Of a stretch of 64,000 bases of DNA, positions 32,074 through 42,099 are shown piece by piece. The DNA lies in contig CAVTWD010000013.1 of assembly GCA_963738325.1 (NCBI GenBank), positions 248,001 through 312,000 on the forward strand. The letters are read 5' to 3'. Both the position numbers and the translations under genes were made by a program. The DNA is from CAVTWD01 sp963738325 (GTDB taxonomy: Bacteria; Actinomycetota; Acidimicrobiia; Acidimicrobiales; Ilumatobacteraceae). The notes under the pieces are model-generated. The model was not told where the DNA came from and ran no database searches. It worked only from the letters and a program-made list of their open reading frames with translations. Each line of letters opens with the position of its first letter. The stretch's first letter is position 1.

Positions 32074-32232
32074 GTGATCGACGTCGTGCTGCTCTTGGTC
32101 GTCGTCGCCTTCTTCGCCCTTTGCGTGGGGTATGTGCGGGTCTGCGACCGCATCATCGGTCCTGATCCGGCGCTCCCGGCGGAAGAGGATGGGCTCGCTG
32201 ATGCCGGCGCGTCACAGGCGGTGGATGCGTGA
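32074..32232 (+). CDS. Small membrane protein upstream of kdpF
   Basis: A 52-residue protein with one transmembrane helix (VIDVVLLLVVVAFFALCVGY) and an acidic tail (GPDPALPAEEDGLADAG). It overlaps kdpF by 4 bases and has a GAAAGGA site before the GTG. Small proteins of this type commonly precede kdpF in actinobacteria; its role is unknown but coupling to the Kdp complex is likely. Confidence 0.75.
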   Translation: MIDVVLLLVVVAFFALCVGYVRVCDRIIGPDPALPAEEDGLADAGASQAVDA

Positions 32233-32339
32233 CCGCGGTGTTCGCCTCCCAGACGACGGACAACTACATCGCCCTCGTCATCGCGGCGGCGGTGCTCGTC
32301 CTGCTCATCCTCGTACTGGTGTTCCCGGAGCGGTTCTGA
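32229..32339 (+). CDS. kdpF: Potassium-transporting ATPase subunit KdpF
   Basis: A 36-residue single-helix peptide (YIALVIAAAVLVLLILVLVF, then PERF). The PERF ending and position directly before kdpA identify KdpF, the small subunit that stabilises the KdpABC complex. GTG start at 32229 overlaps the previous stop; its TGA shares a base with the kdpA ATG. Confidence 0.9.
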   Translation: MTAVFASQTTDNYIALVIAAAVLVLLILVLVFPERF

Positions 32340-34100
32340 TGTCCGCCGCGTCGTTCATCTCCCTGGGCGTGCTCATCGTCGCCTTGGGCGTTTCGATCGG
32401 TCCCCTCGGGCGCTACATGGCCAAGGTCTACGGCAGCGACCGGGCTCCGGGCGACCGCGTGTTCCTGCCCGTCGAACGGCTCATCTACCGCATCCTTCGC
32501 GTGAACCCGAAGCGAGAGCAGCGCTGGAACATCTACGCGATGGCGCTGCTGGCCTTCAGCTTCGTCTCGGTGGTGGCGCTGTACATCTTCGAGCGGGTGC
32601 AGACCTGGTTGCCGCTCAGCAATGGCCTGCCCAACGTCGAGGCGAAGATGGCGTTCAACACCGCCGCGAGCTTCATGACGAACACGAACTGGCAGAGCTA
32701 CTCCGGCGAATCGACCATGGGCCACCTCGTGCAGATGGCCGGCCTCGCCGTGCAGAATTTCGTGTCCGCGGCCGTCGGCATGGTCATCGTCGTTGGTCTC
32801 ATCCGCGGGCTCGCCCGCCGCCGCGGTCGGACCCTCGGCAACTTCTGGGTGGACCTCACCCGCACGACGACGCGCATCCTGCTGCCCATCTCGTTCGTGA
32901 TCGCCATCGTCTTGGTGAGCCAAGGCGCGATCCAGAACTTCACCCACACCACCACCGCCACCACCGTCGACAAGACGGTGCAGGTGGAGACCACCGACGA
33001 CAGCGGCGCCACTGTCACCACGCCGGTGACCCAGCAGCAGATCCCCGGGGGCCCCGTGGCCAGCCAGGAGGCGATCAAGGACCTGGGCACCAACGGCGGA
33101 GGCTTCTTCAACGCCAACTCCTCCCACCCGTTCGAGAGCCCGACGCGCCTCACCAACCTGCTCGAGATCTACGTCCTGCTGCTCATCGGGTTCTCCTTCC
33201 CCATCACCTATGGCGTGATGGTGGGCAGCAAGGGGCAGGGTCGTGTGGTCCTGGCCGTGATGGGCATCCTGTGGATCACCGCCGCGCTCCTCGCCGGCAT
33301 GTTCGAGCAGAACGGCAATCCCGAGCTCACGCGCCGTGGCGTCGACCAGTCGATCGCCGCGAACCAGTCCGGCGGCAACATGGAGAGCAAGGAGGTCCGG
33401 CTCGGACCGTTCACCTCGGGCGTCTTCGCCGCTTCCACCACAGGCACCTCGACCGGCTCGGTGGACTCGGGCCACGATAGCTTCACCCCCCTCGGCGGCA
33501 TGGTCCCGCTGGTCAACATGAAGCTCGGCGAGGTTTCGCCGGGAGGCACCGGTGTCGGCCTCGCGGGGATGCTGATCAACGCCATCATGGCCGTGTTCAT
33601 CGCCGGCCTGATGGTGGGACGAACCCCCGAGTTCCTCGGCAAGAAGATCCAGGCCGCCGAGATGAAACTGGTCGTGCTCTACATCCTGGCGATGCCGATC
33701 GCGGTGCTCGTCTTCGCCAGCGCCTCCATGCTGCTCAACACCGCCCTGGAGGGACGGCTCAACCCAGGGGCCCACGGGCTGACGGAGATCCTCTACGCCT
33801 TCACGTCCGCCAGCAACAACAACGGGTCGGCCTTCGCCGGGCTGACGGTGACCAACGGGTGGTACCAGACGACCCTCGGCCTCTGCATGCTGATCGGCCG
33901 CTTCTTCCTGGCCATCCCCGTGCTGGCGATCGCCGGCTCGGTGGTACGCAAGCCGCCGCGTGCCGGTGTCCGCCGGCACATTCCCAACCGACACCCCCTT
34001 GTTCGCGGGACTCTTGCTCGGCGTGATCCTGATCGTCGCCGGCCTCACCTTCTTCCCCGTCCTCGCCCTCGGGCCCATCGTCGAGCACTTGAGCCTCTAG
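32339..34100 (+). CDS. kdpA: Potassium-transporting ATPase subunit KdpA (frameshifted near 3' end)
   Basis: The potassium-binding, channel-like subunit of the high-affinity Kdp ATPase. Selectivity-filter loops are visible: MTNTNWQSYSGESTMGHLVQ, KDLGTNGGGFFNANSSHPFE, FTPLGGMVPLVNMKLGEVSP and ASNNNGSAFAGL. Ten or so hydrophobic helices are present. An indel near 33957 shifts the frame after SVVRKPP; the last 45 codons (VPVSAGTFPTDTPLFAGLLL to ALGPIVEHLSL, TAG 34098) are normal KdpA sequence. About 587 residues in total. Translationally coupled to kdpF; kdpB follows after 9 bases. Confidence 0.94.
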
Positions 34101-34109
34101 GAGTCATCG

Positions 34110-36215
34110 ATGTCCACCCTTCTCACCGAAGAGGTCGCGCACCGTCCCGTGAAGTCTCGGCGCCGACCGCCGGGCACCCGCAAGCTGTTCGACCGCGAGA
34201 TCACGATCCAGGCCCTCAAGGACAGCTTCGTCAAGCTCAACCCGGTCACCTTGATCCGCAACCCCGTGATGTTCGTGGTCGAGGTCGGATCGGTGCTCAC
34301 CACCATCCTGTTCTTCCGCGACATCGGCTCCTCCACCGCCTCCCAGAACGTGTTCGCCGGGCTGGTGAGCCTGTTCCTGTGGTTCACCGTGCTCTTCGCC
34401 AACTTCGCCGAGGCGATGGCCGAAGGCCGCGGCAAGGCACAAGCGGCCACGCTCCGCAAGACCCGGGCCGAAACGGTCGCCCGGGTGCGGCGGGCCGACG
34501 GGACGACCGTCGAGAAGCGTTCGACGGAGCTCCAACTCGGCGACCTGTGCGTGGTGAGCGCCGGTGAGGTCATCCCGGGGGACGGCGACGTCATCGAGGG
34601 CATCGCCACGGTCGACGAGTCGGCCATCACCGGTGAGTCGGCGCCCGTGATCAGGGAGAGCGGCGGCGACCGATCCGCCGTCACCGGAGGCACACGCGTC
34701 CTCTCCGACGAGATCCTCGTCAAGATCACGTCGAAGCCGGGCGAGACGTTCCTCGACCGGATGATCGCCCTGGTCGAAGGGGCGAACCGCCAGAAGACGC
34801 CGAACGAGATCGCGCTCACGATCCTGCTCGCCGGGCTCACGATCATCTTCCTGCTCTCGGTGGTGACGCTCCAGCCCTTCGCCATCTACTCGGAGGCCGA
34901 GCAGTCGATCATCGTTCTCGTGGCGCTGCTCGTCTGCCTGATCCCCACGACCATCGGCGCGTTGCTCTCGGCCATCGGCATCGCCGGCATGGACCGGCTC
35001 GTGCAGCGCAACGTGCTGGCCATGAGCGGCCGGGCCGTCGAGGCGGCCGGTGACGTCAACACGCTGCTCCTGGACAAGACCGGGACCATCACGTTCGGCT
35101 CCCGCCAGGCCGCGGAGATCTGTCCTGTCCTCGGGGTCGACGAGCACGACCTGGCCGTGGCCGCCCTACTCTCGAGCCTGGCCGACGAGACGCCGGAGGG
35201 GCGCTCGATCGTGACGTTCGCATCCGAGCGCTACGGCTTGGCGGTGCCCGATGCGCCCGGAGCCACACTCGTGCCCTTCACCGCGCAGACCCGCATGAGC
35301 GGGATGGACTTCCCCGACGGGCGCTCGGTCCGCAAGGGCGCGGCCGAGTCGGTGCGACGGCTGGTCGAGGAAGAAGGCGGGACGGTCCCGCTCGAGCTCG
35401 GCCCCATCGTCGAGGGCATCTCGCGCGACGGGGCCACCCCGCTCGTGGTGATGGACCGCAGCGGAAGGGAGCCGCCGCGGATCCTCGGCGTCATCCGCCT
35501 GAAGGACACGGTGAAGGCCGGCATGACCGAGCGCTTCGACGAGCTGCGGGCCATGGGCATCCGCACGATCATGGTCACGGGAGACAACCCGCTCACGGCG
35601 GCCGCCATCGCCACCGAGGCCGGGGTCGACGACTTCCTGGCCGAAGCCACGCCCGAGGACAAGATGGCCCTCATCAAGCGGGAGCAGGCGGGAGGCCGGC
35701 TCATCGCCATGACCGGTGACGGCACCAACGACGCCCCCGCCCTCGCTCAGGCCGACGTCGGCGTGGCCATGAACACGGGCACGCAGGCGGCCAAGGAAGC
35801 CGGCAACATGGTCGATCTCGACTCGAACCCGACGAAGCTCATCGAGATCGTCGAGATCGGCAAGCAGCTGCTGATCACCCGGGGCTCGCTGACGACCTTC
35901 TCGATCGCCAACGACGTGGCCAAGTACTTCGCCATCGTGCCGGCGATGTTCGCCGGGGTGCTCCCGGCCCTCAACACGCTGAACATCATGGACCTGCAGA
36001 CGCCACGCTCGGCCATCCTGTCGGCGGTCATCTTCAACGCCCTCATCATCGTGTTGCTCATCCCACTGGCACTGCGAGGGGTGAAGTTCATCGCCGAGAG
36101 CGCGGCGCAGGTACTGCGGCGCAACATCCTGATCTACGGCATCGGCGGGATCATCGCCCCCTTCATCGGAATCAAGATCATCGACGTCATCATCAGCGCG
36201 ATGGGAGTGAAGTGA
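34110..36215 (+). CDS. kdpB: Potassium-transporting P-type ATPase subunit KdpB
   Basis: Intact 701-residue P-type ATPase that drives K+ uptake through KdpA. Motifs: TGES in the actuator domain, the phosphorylation motif DKTGT, the nucleotide-domain KGAAESVRRL, MVTGDNPLTAA and GDGTNDAPAL for the hinge, then ETFLDRMIALVEGANRQKTP typical of KdpB. Membrane helices flank these as in the family. Its stop overlaps the kdpC start by one base. The long error-free frame contrasts with the broken neighbours kdpA and kdpD. Confidence 0.97.
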   Translation: MSTLLTEEVAHRPVKSRRRPPGTRKLFDREITIQALKDSFVKLNPVTLIRNPVMFVVEVGSVLTTILFFRDIGSSTASQNVFAGLVSLFLWFTVLFANFAEAMAEGRGKAQAATLRKTRAETVARVRRADGTTVEKRSTELQLGDLCVVSAGEVIPGDGDVIEGIATVDESAITGESAPVIRESGGDRSAVTGGTRVLSDEILVKITSKPGETFLDRMIALVEGANRQKTPNEIALTILLAGLTIIFLLSVVTLQPFAIYSEAEQSIIVLVALLVCLIPTTIGALLSAIGIAGMDRLVQRNVLAMSGRAVEAAGDVNTLLLDKTGTITFGSRQAAEICPVLGVDEHDLAVAALLSSLADETPEGRSIVTFASERYGLAVPDAPGATLVPFTAQTRMSGMDFPDGRSVRKGAAESVRRLVEEEGGTVPLELGPIVEGISRDGATPLVVMDRSGREPPRILGVIRLKDTVKAGMTERFDELRAMGIRTIMVTGDNPLTAAAIATEAGVDDFLAEATPEDKMALIKREQAGGRLIAMTGDGTNDAPALAQADVGVAMNTGTQAAKEAGNMVDLDSNPTKLIEIVEIGKQLLITRGSLTTFSIANDVAKYFAIVPAMFAGVLPALNTLNIMDLQTPRSAILSAVIFNALIIVLLIPLALRGVKFIAESAAQVLRRNILIYGIGGIIAPFIGIKIIDVIISAMGVK

Positions 36216-36793
36216 TGCGAGCCTTCGTCCGCCAGCTCACGCCCGCCATCCTCGCCATCCTCACGCTCACCGTGCTGACGGGACTCATCTACCCGCTGGT
36301 CGTCACGGGCATCAGCCAGGTGGCCTTCAACGACAAGGCCAACGGGTCGTTGATCAAGAAGGACGGCGTCGTGGTGGGGAGCAGCCTCATCGGCCAGAAC
36401 TTCTCCGACCCGAAGTACTTCCACCCCCGTCCGTCGGCGGCGGGGACGGGCTACGACGCGCTGGCCAGTTCGTTCTCCAACCTGGGGCCTACCAACCCCG
36501 ACTTCCTGAAGACGGTCGAGGACCGGGTGGCGGCTTATCGTAAGGAGAATGGCTTGCCCGACAGCGAAGCGGTACCTGTCGATGCCATCACGGCGTCGGC
36601 CTCCGGCCTCGATCCCGACATCTCGGTGGCCAACGCCAAGCTCCAGGCCGCCCGCGTGGCCAAGGCACGCGGGATGACCGTCGACCAGGTCCTGGCGACG
36701 GTCAAGGACCACACCGAGGGCCGGCAGTTCGGGTTCCTCGGCGAACCGGGCGTCAACGTGCTGAAGTTGAACCTCGCCCTGGACGGGCGCTGA
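36215..36793 (+). CDS. kdpC: Potassium-transporting ATPase subunit KdpC
   Basis: A 192-residue protein with one N-terminal helix (LTPAILAILTLTVLTGLIYP) and the KdpC periplasmic domain: VGSSLIGQNFSDPKYFHPRP, SAAGTGYDALASSFSNLGPT, AITASASGLDPDISVANAKL and QFGFLGEPGVNVLKLNLAL. KdpC raises the ATP affinity of the KdpFABC complex. ATG 36215 shares a base with the kdpB TGA; GTG 36212 is one codon earlier. Confidence 0.95.
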   Translation: MRAFVRQLTPAILAILTLTVLTGLIYPLVVTGISQVAFNDKANGSLIKKDGVVVGSSLIGQNFSDPKYFHPRPSAAGTGYDALASSFSNLGPTNPDFLKTVEDRVAAYRKENGLPDSEAVPVDAITASASGLDPDISVANAKLQAARVAKARGMTVDQVLATVKDHTEGRQFGFLGEPGVNVLKLNLALDGR

Positions 36794-36809
36794 GGGCAGC
36801 GGGCCGACC

Positions 36810-39403
36810 ATGACTCAGGCCGCTGGCTCGACTCGGGGCCATCGCGGCGTGCTCATCGTCTACCTCGGCGCCGCGCCGGGGGTCGGCAAGACCTTCGCCA
36901 TGCTCGACGAGGGTTGGCGGCGGGCCGGTCGAGGCACCGACGTCGTCGTGGGCTTCGTCGAGACCCACGGCCGGCCGAAGACGCAGGCGCAGGTCCGCGA
37001 CCTCGACGTCGTGCCCCGCCAGAAGATCGACTACCGGGGCACGACGTTCGAGGAGATGGACGTGGACGCCGTCCTCGCGCGCGCCCCCACCGTCGCCCTC
37101 GTCGACGAGCTGGCCCACACCAACGTGCCCGGATGCCGTCACGAGAAGCGGTGGCAGGACGTCGAGGACCTCCTCGAGGCCGGCATCACGGTCATCACGA
37201 CGGTCAACATCCAGCACCTCGAGAGCCTCAACGACGTGATCGAGCGGATCACGGGGATCCGCCGAGCGCGAGACCGTCCCCGACGAGGTGGTGCGACGAG
37301 CCGACCAGATCCAGCTGGTCGACATGAGCCCCGAGGCGCTGCGCCGCCGGATGGCTCACGGCAACATCTACCCGCCCGAGCGGGTGGATGCGGCACTGGC
37401 CAACTACTTCCGGCCCGGCAACCTCGCCGCCCTTCGCGAGCTGGCCCTGCTCTGGGTCGCCGATCGCGTGGAGGAGAACCTCCAGACCTACATGGTGGCC
37501 CACGGCATCGGCCAGGCGTGGGAGACCCGGGAGCGGGTGGTGGTCGCCGTCACCGGCGCTCCGGGAGGTGAGCAACTCGTGCGCCGTGCCGCGCGCATCG
37601 CCGGGCGGCTGCACGGAGGGCTGATCGGCGTCCACGTGATCGCCTCGGACGGCCTCGCCACCCGGTCCGGACCGCAGCTCCTGGCACAGCGCCGCCTGCT
37701 CGACGAGCTCGGGGGGAGCTACCGGGAGATCGTCGGGGAGCGAGTGCCCGAGGCGCTCGTCGAGTTCGCCCGCGCCGAGAAGGCCACCCAGATGGTGATC
37801 GGGGCCAGCCGCCGGAATCGCTGGCACGAGCTCCTCCGAGGGTCGATCGTCAACCGGATCGTGCGACGCGCCGACGGCTTCGACGTCCACGTGATCGCCC
37901 AGGGCTCGGAGGCAGAGCCGGAGCCGGAGACACCCCGCCCCACCCGCCGCCCCAGCCGATGGGCGCCCAGCCGTCCCCGCCAGATCGCTGGCTGGCTCCT
38001 CCTGGTCCTCGGCCTCCCACTGCTGACCGTCATCCTCAGCGCGGTCCGCGCCGATGTCACCCTGGCCACCGACCTCCTTCTGTTCCTCGTCGCCACCGTC
38101 GCCATCGCGGTCATCGGTGGCGTGGCCGTGGCCGTGGTCGCCGCCCTCGCCGCCTCGCTGCTCGCCAACTGGTTCCTCGTCCCTCCGCTGCACACCTTCA
38201 CGATCAGCGAACCCGAGAACGTCACTGCGCTCGTGATCTTCGTGGTGGGCGCCGTCGGGGCGAGCCTGCTCGTCGACCGGGTGGCCGCCCGCTCGAGTGA
38301 GGCGATGCGGGCGCGCGCCGAGGCCACTGCCCTGGCCCGTACCAGCGGCATCCTCATCGGCGAGGCCAACCCCGTCCCCCGACTGCTCGACCAGCTGCGC
38401 AGCACGTTCTCGCTCGACGCGGTCTCCCTGCTCTCCAACCGCGATGACGGATGGATCCTCGATGCATCGGCGGGCGAGGACCCACCGACGGAACCGTTCG
38501 ACGGCGAGCGGTGGGATCTGGCGGAGGACGGCAGCGCGGTCCTCGTGCTGCGGGGCGCCCAGCTCTCGGCCGATGACCAGCGGGTGCTGCGCACGTTCTT
38601 GTCGAACCTCGCCCTCGCGCTGCACGCTCGGCGGCTCCAGGCCGATGCCGCCACTGCGGCCCGCCTCGCCGAGACCGACGCCCTCCGCACCGCGTTGTTG
38701 CAGGCCGTCTCGCACGACCTGCGCACCCCGCTCGCCACGATCAAGGCGTCGGCCACCAGCCTCCTGCAGTCCGACGTGAGCTGGACCGGCGAGCAACGCC
38801 GAGAGTTCGCCCGCACGATCGACGAGGAGGCCGATCGTCTCAACCGGCTCGTCGGCAACCTGCTCGACATGAGCCGGCTGCAGGTCGGCGCGGTCCAGGT
38901 CCTGAGCCGGCCCGTCTATCTCGAAGACGTCGTAGCCGAGCGCGTTGTCGAGCATCGTGCACGAGCCCGGCCGCGTCGACGTGGCCGTGCCCGACACGCT
39001 GCCGGCGGTCCAGGCCGATCCCGCGCTGCTCGAACGGGCCCTCGCCAACATCGTGGCCAATGCCTTGGCGTGGTCGCCCGAGGGGGCCAAGGTACGGATC
39101 GAGGCCGCCCCCGTAGCTGGACGCATGCACGTGCGCGTCATCGACCGAGGGCCCGGGGTCGCTCCGGCCGACCGGGAGCGCGTCTTCCGGCCGTTCCAGC
39201 GGCTCGGGGATCACAGCACGCAGGCCGGAGTCGGGCTCGGCCTCGCCGTCGCCCGGGGGTTCGTCCATGTGCTGGGGGGCGACGTGCTCCTCGATGACAC
39301 GCCCGGCGGCGGGCTCACGGCCGTGGTCGACCTTCCCCTCGCGGCGGACTCCGGCCCCGCCCCGGACGACGTGCCCGCGGCCACGCACGAGGCCCTCGCA
39401 TGA
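36810..39403 (+). CDS. kdpD: Sensor histidine kinase KdpD (two frameshifts)
   Basis: Potassium/turgor sensor kinase. The N-terminal KdpD domain has YLGAAPGVGKTFAML (Walker A), VDELAHTNVPG and TTVNIQHLESLND; an indel near 37265 shifts the frame before ETVPDEVVRRADQIQLVDM. A universal-stress-protein-like domain follows (VVVAVTGAPGGEQLVRRAAR), then DUF4118 helices with LLANWFLVPPLHTFTI, a GAF-like region and the kinase core: H-box AVSHDLRTPLATIKASATSL, then after a second indel near 38955 the ATPase domain with NIVANALAW, DRGPGVAP and GVGLGLAVARGFVHVLGG. About 860 residues when joined, usual for KdpD. It phosphorylates KdpE, encoded 16 bases later. Confidence 0.94.
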
Positions 39404-39419
39404 CCACCGCACGGCTCTC

Positions 39420-40112
39420 ATGACCCGCGTCCTCGTGGTCGACGACGAGCCGCAGATCCGGCGGGCGCTCAGCGTGAACCTCCAGGCCCGCGGCTACGAC
39501 GTCGACACGGCCGCGTCCGGCGAGGAAGCGCTGCAACTGGCGGCGGACGAGCATCCCGATGTGGTGCTGCTCGACCTCGGCCTGCCGGGTATCGACGGCA
39601 CCGACGTCGTGCGGGGACTGCGGGTCTGGTCGGAGGTGCCGATCATCATCCTGTCGGTCCGCGACGCCGAGGCCGACAAGGTGGCCGCGCTCGACGCCGG
39701 CGCGGACGACTACGTCACCAAGCCCTTCGGCATCAACGAGCTCCTCGCCCGCCTGCGAGCCGCGCTCCGGCGTCATCAGCCGGTGAGCGAAGCCGCGGCC
39801 GTCGAGACGCCGGACTTCACGGTCGACTTTGCCGCCGGCAAGGTGTGGCGAGACGGCAAGGAAGTCCATCTCACGCCGACCGAGTGGCAGCTCATCGGCC
39901 ACCTGTTGCGCAACCCCGGCCGCCTGCTCACCCAACGTTGGCTGCTGCAGCAGGTCTGGGGGCCCCAGTACGAACGCGAGACCGGCTACTTGCGCGTCTA
40001 CCTCGCGCAGCTGCGCCGCAAGCTCGAGCCCGACCCGGGCCAGCCCCGCTACTTCGTCACCGAGCCGGGCATGGGCTACCGGTTCGAGCCGGGTGACCCG
40101 CCCGCCGCCTGA
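39420..40112 (+). CDS. kdpE: Response regulator KdpE
   Basis: Intact 230-residue OmpR-family regulator. Receiver domain: LVVDDEPQIRRAL, phosphoacceptor Asp52 in VVLLDLGLPGIDG, and Lys in DDYVTKPFG. Winged-helix DNA-binding domain: VHLTPTEWQLIGHLLRNPGR, LLQQVWGPQYERETGYLRVY, LRRKLEPDPGQPRYFVTEPG and GYRF. Activates the kdp genes when phosphorylated by KdpD. Directly downstream of kdpD. Confidence 0.95.
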   Translation: MTRVLVVDDEPQIRRALSVNLQARGYDVDTAASGEEALQLAADEHPDVVLLDLGLPGIDGTDVVRGLRVWSEVPIIILSVRDAEADKVAALDAGADDYVTKPFGINELLARLRAALRRHQPVSEAAAVETPDFTVDFAAGKVWRDGKEVHLTPTEWQLIGHLLRNPGRLLTQRWLLQQVWGPQYERETGYLRVYLAQLRRKLEPDPGQPRYFVTEPGMGYRFEPGDPPAA

Positions 40113-40141
40113 GCCCGATCCCGGCGTGGGTCCCCTCTTCT

Positions 40142-40193
40142 CGTTCATGCGGGTCGATCCGCGCGCATCTGCGCGAAGTGACACGCATGAACG
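40142..40193 (+). terminator. Nested inverted repeat after kdpE, possible terminator
   Basis: A 10-bp inverted repeat (CGTTCATGCG and CGCATGAACG) encloses a second small hairpin (CGCGCATCTGCGCG). It sits in the 145-base gap between kdpE and the carboxylase gene. No T-run follows, so transcription termination is only one possibility. Confidence 0.4.
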
Positions 40194-40257
40194 GGGAAAG
40201 CGAGCACGAACCGGGGCGGAACCGCGGCCGCGGCCATGGCGAGGTACGTTCCGGCGG

Positions 40258-42096
40258 GTGGGGCCACCCGCCGCCAGCACCACCGAATCGCCCATCCAAG
40301 GAACCGTCGTGGCCATCTCGGTGGCCGTGGGCGACACGGTGGCGACGGGCTCGCCCGTCGTCGTGCTCGAGGCGATGAAGATGGAGCACGTGATCGAGGC
40401 GGCGGCGAGCGGCACCGTCCTCGATATCGGTGTGGCCATTGGTGACACCGTTTATCCGGGCGACATGCTGCTCACGGTTGACGAGGCCGAGGTGGCCGCG
40501 CCGGAGGCGGGGGGCGAGACGAGCGTCGGGCTCGATCACGTGCGCGCCGACCTGGCGGAGGTGCTCCTCCGGCAGTCGCTCACCCGCGACGAGGCGCGTC
40601 CCGAGGCGGTGGCGAAGCGCCACGAGGCGGGACGGCGAACGGCGCGCGAGAACGTCGCCGATCTGTGCGATCCGGGGACGTTCGTGGAATACGGCTCCCT
40701 CGCCATCGCCTCGCAGCGATCGCGGCGGGGCGTCGAGGATCTCATCACCCGGACCCCCGCCGACGGGTTGATCACGGGCTTCGGTCGGGTGAACGGTGAC
40801 CGGTTCGCGGATGAGCGCGCGCAGTGCGCCGTCATCGCCTACGACTACACGGTGCTGGCCGGCACGCAAGGTCAGCAGAACCATCGCAAGAAGGACCGCG
40901 TCTTCGAGCTGGCCGAGAGGCTGCGCCGTCCGGTGGTCGTGTTCGCCGAAGGCGGAGGCGGCCGCCCGGGCGACACCGACCATGCCGGGGTGACGGGGCT
41001 CGACGTGATGGCCTTCGCGTTGTTCGGCCGCCTGAGCGGGCTGGTCCCGCTCGTCGGCATCGTCAGCGGGTACTGCTTCGCCGGCAACGCCGCGCTGCTC
41101 GGCTGCTGCGACGTGATCATCGCCACGGAGGGCTCCTACGTCGGCATGGGTGGCCCGGCCATGATCGAAGGGGGCGGGCTCGGTGCGGTGCGGCCGGAAG
41201 AGGTCGGCCCGGTGGAGGTCCAGGCGGCCAACGGTGTCATCGACGTGCTGGTGGCGGACGAGGCCGCCGCGGTGCGGGCCGCCAAGCAGTACCTCGCCTA
41301 CTTCCAGGGACCCCTCGACGAGTGGACGTGCGCCGACCAGCGCCTCCTGCGCTCGCTCGTCCCCGAGAACCGCGTACGCGTCTACGACGTGCGTGCCGTG
41401 ATCGAGACGCTGGCCGACACCGGGTCGGTGCTCGAGCTCCGGCGAGGGTTCGGCGCCGGGATGATCAGCGCGCTCATCCGCATCGAGGGCCGACCGCTCG
41501 GCGTGCTCGCCAACAACCCCACCCACCTCGGCGGGGCCATCGACAGCGACGCGGCGGACAAGGCGGCCCGGTTCCTGCAGCTGTGCGATGCCTTCGACCT
41601 CCCCGTGCTGCACCTCTGCGACACGCCCGGGTTCATGGTCGGGCCGGAGGCCGAGAAGTCGGCCCAGGTGCGCCACTTCAGCCGCCTCTTCGTGATCGGC
41701 GGCAGCCTCACCGTGCCGTACTTCACGATCGTGCTGCGCAAGGGCTATGGGCTCGGGGCGCAGTCGATGGCCGGCGGCAGCTTCCACGCGCCGGTGTTCA
41801 CGATCGCATGGCCGACGGGCGAGTTCGGCGGCATGGGGCTCGAAGGCGCGGTGAAGCTCGGCTTCCGCAAGGAGCTCGAAGCCATCCACGACCCGCAAGA
41901 GCGGGCGGCGGCCTACGAGGCGATGGTCGCCCACGCCTACGAGCACAGCAAGGGGCTGAACGTGGCGACCTACTTCGAGATCGACGACGTCATCGACCCG
42001 GCGTGCTCTCGTGACCGGATCATGGCGGCGTTGCGGTCGGCGCCCCTACTGCCACCGCGCTCGGGCAAGAAGCGGCCCTGCGTCGACACCTGGTGA
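40258..42096 (+). CDS. Biotinyl-carboxyltransferase fusion protein (acyl-CoA carboxylase type)
   Basis: A 612-residue fusion. Residues 10-75 form a biotinyl domain with the biotin-attachment Lys41 in EAMKMEH and the typical GTVLDIGVAIGDTVYPGDML; after a linker, a carboxyltransferase with both N- and C-terminal crotonase-like halves follows: PADGLITGFGRVNGDRFADE, AEGGGGRPGD, VSGYCFAGNAALLGCCDVII, then LGVLANNPTHLGGAIDSDAA, DTPGFMVGPEAEKSAQVRHF and RKGYGLGAQSMAGGSF. It would transfer carboxyl groups from carboxybiotin to an acyl-CoA. The biotin carboxylase partner is not in this window. GTG 40258 is the likely start. The order biotinyl domain then carboxyltransferase is less usual. Substrate unknown. 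Confidence 0.9.
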   Translation: MGPPAASTTESPIQGTVVAISVAVGDTVATGSPVVVLEAMKMEHVIEAAASGTVLDIGVAIGDTVYPGDMLLTVDEAEVAAPEAGGETSVGLDHVRADLAEVLLRQSLTRDEARPEAVAKRHEAGRRTARENVADLCDPGTFVEYGSLAIASQRSRRGVEDLITRTPADGLITGFGRVNGDRFADERAQCAVIAYDYTVLAGTQGQQNHRKKDRVFELAERLRRPVVVFAEGGGGRPGDTDHAGVTGLDVMAFALFGRLSGLVPLVGIVSGYCFAGNAALLGCCDVIIATEGSYVGMGGPAMIEGGGLGAVRPEEVGPVEVQAANGVIDVLVADEAAAVRAAKQYLAYFQGPLDEWTCADQRLLRSLVPENRVRVYDVRAVIETLADTGSVLELRRGFGAGMISALIRIEGRPLGVLANNPTHLGGAIDSDAADKAARFLQLCDAFDLPVLHLCDTPGFMVGPEAEKSAQVRHFSRLFVIGGSLTVPYFTIVLRKGYGLGAQSMAGGSFHAPVFTIAWPTGEFGGMGLEGAVKLGFRKELEAIHDPQERAAAYEAMVAHAYEHSKGLNVATYFEIDDVIDPACSRDRIMAALRSAPLLPPRSGKKRPCVDTW

Positions 42097-42099
42097 AGG

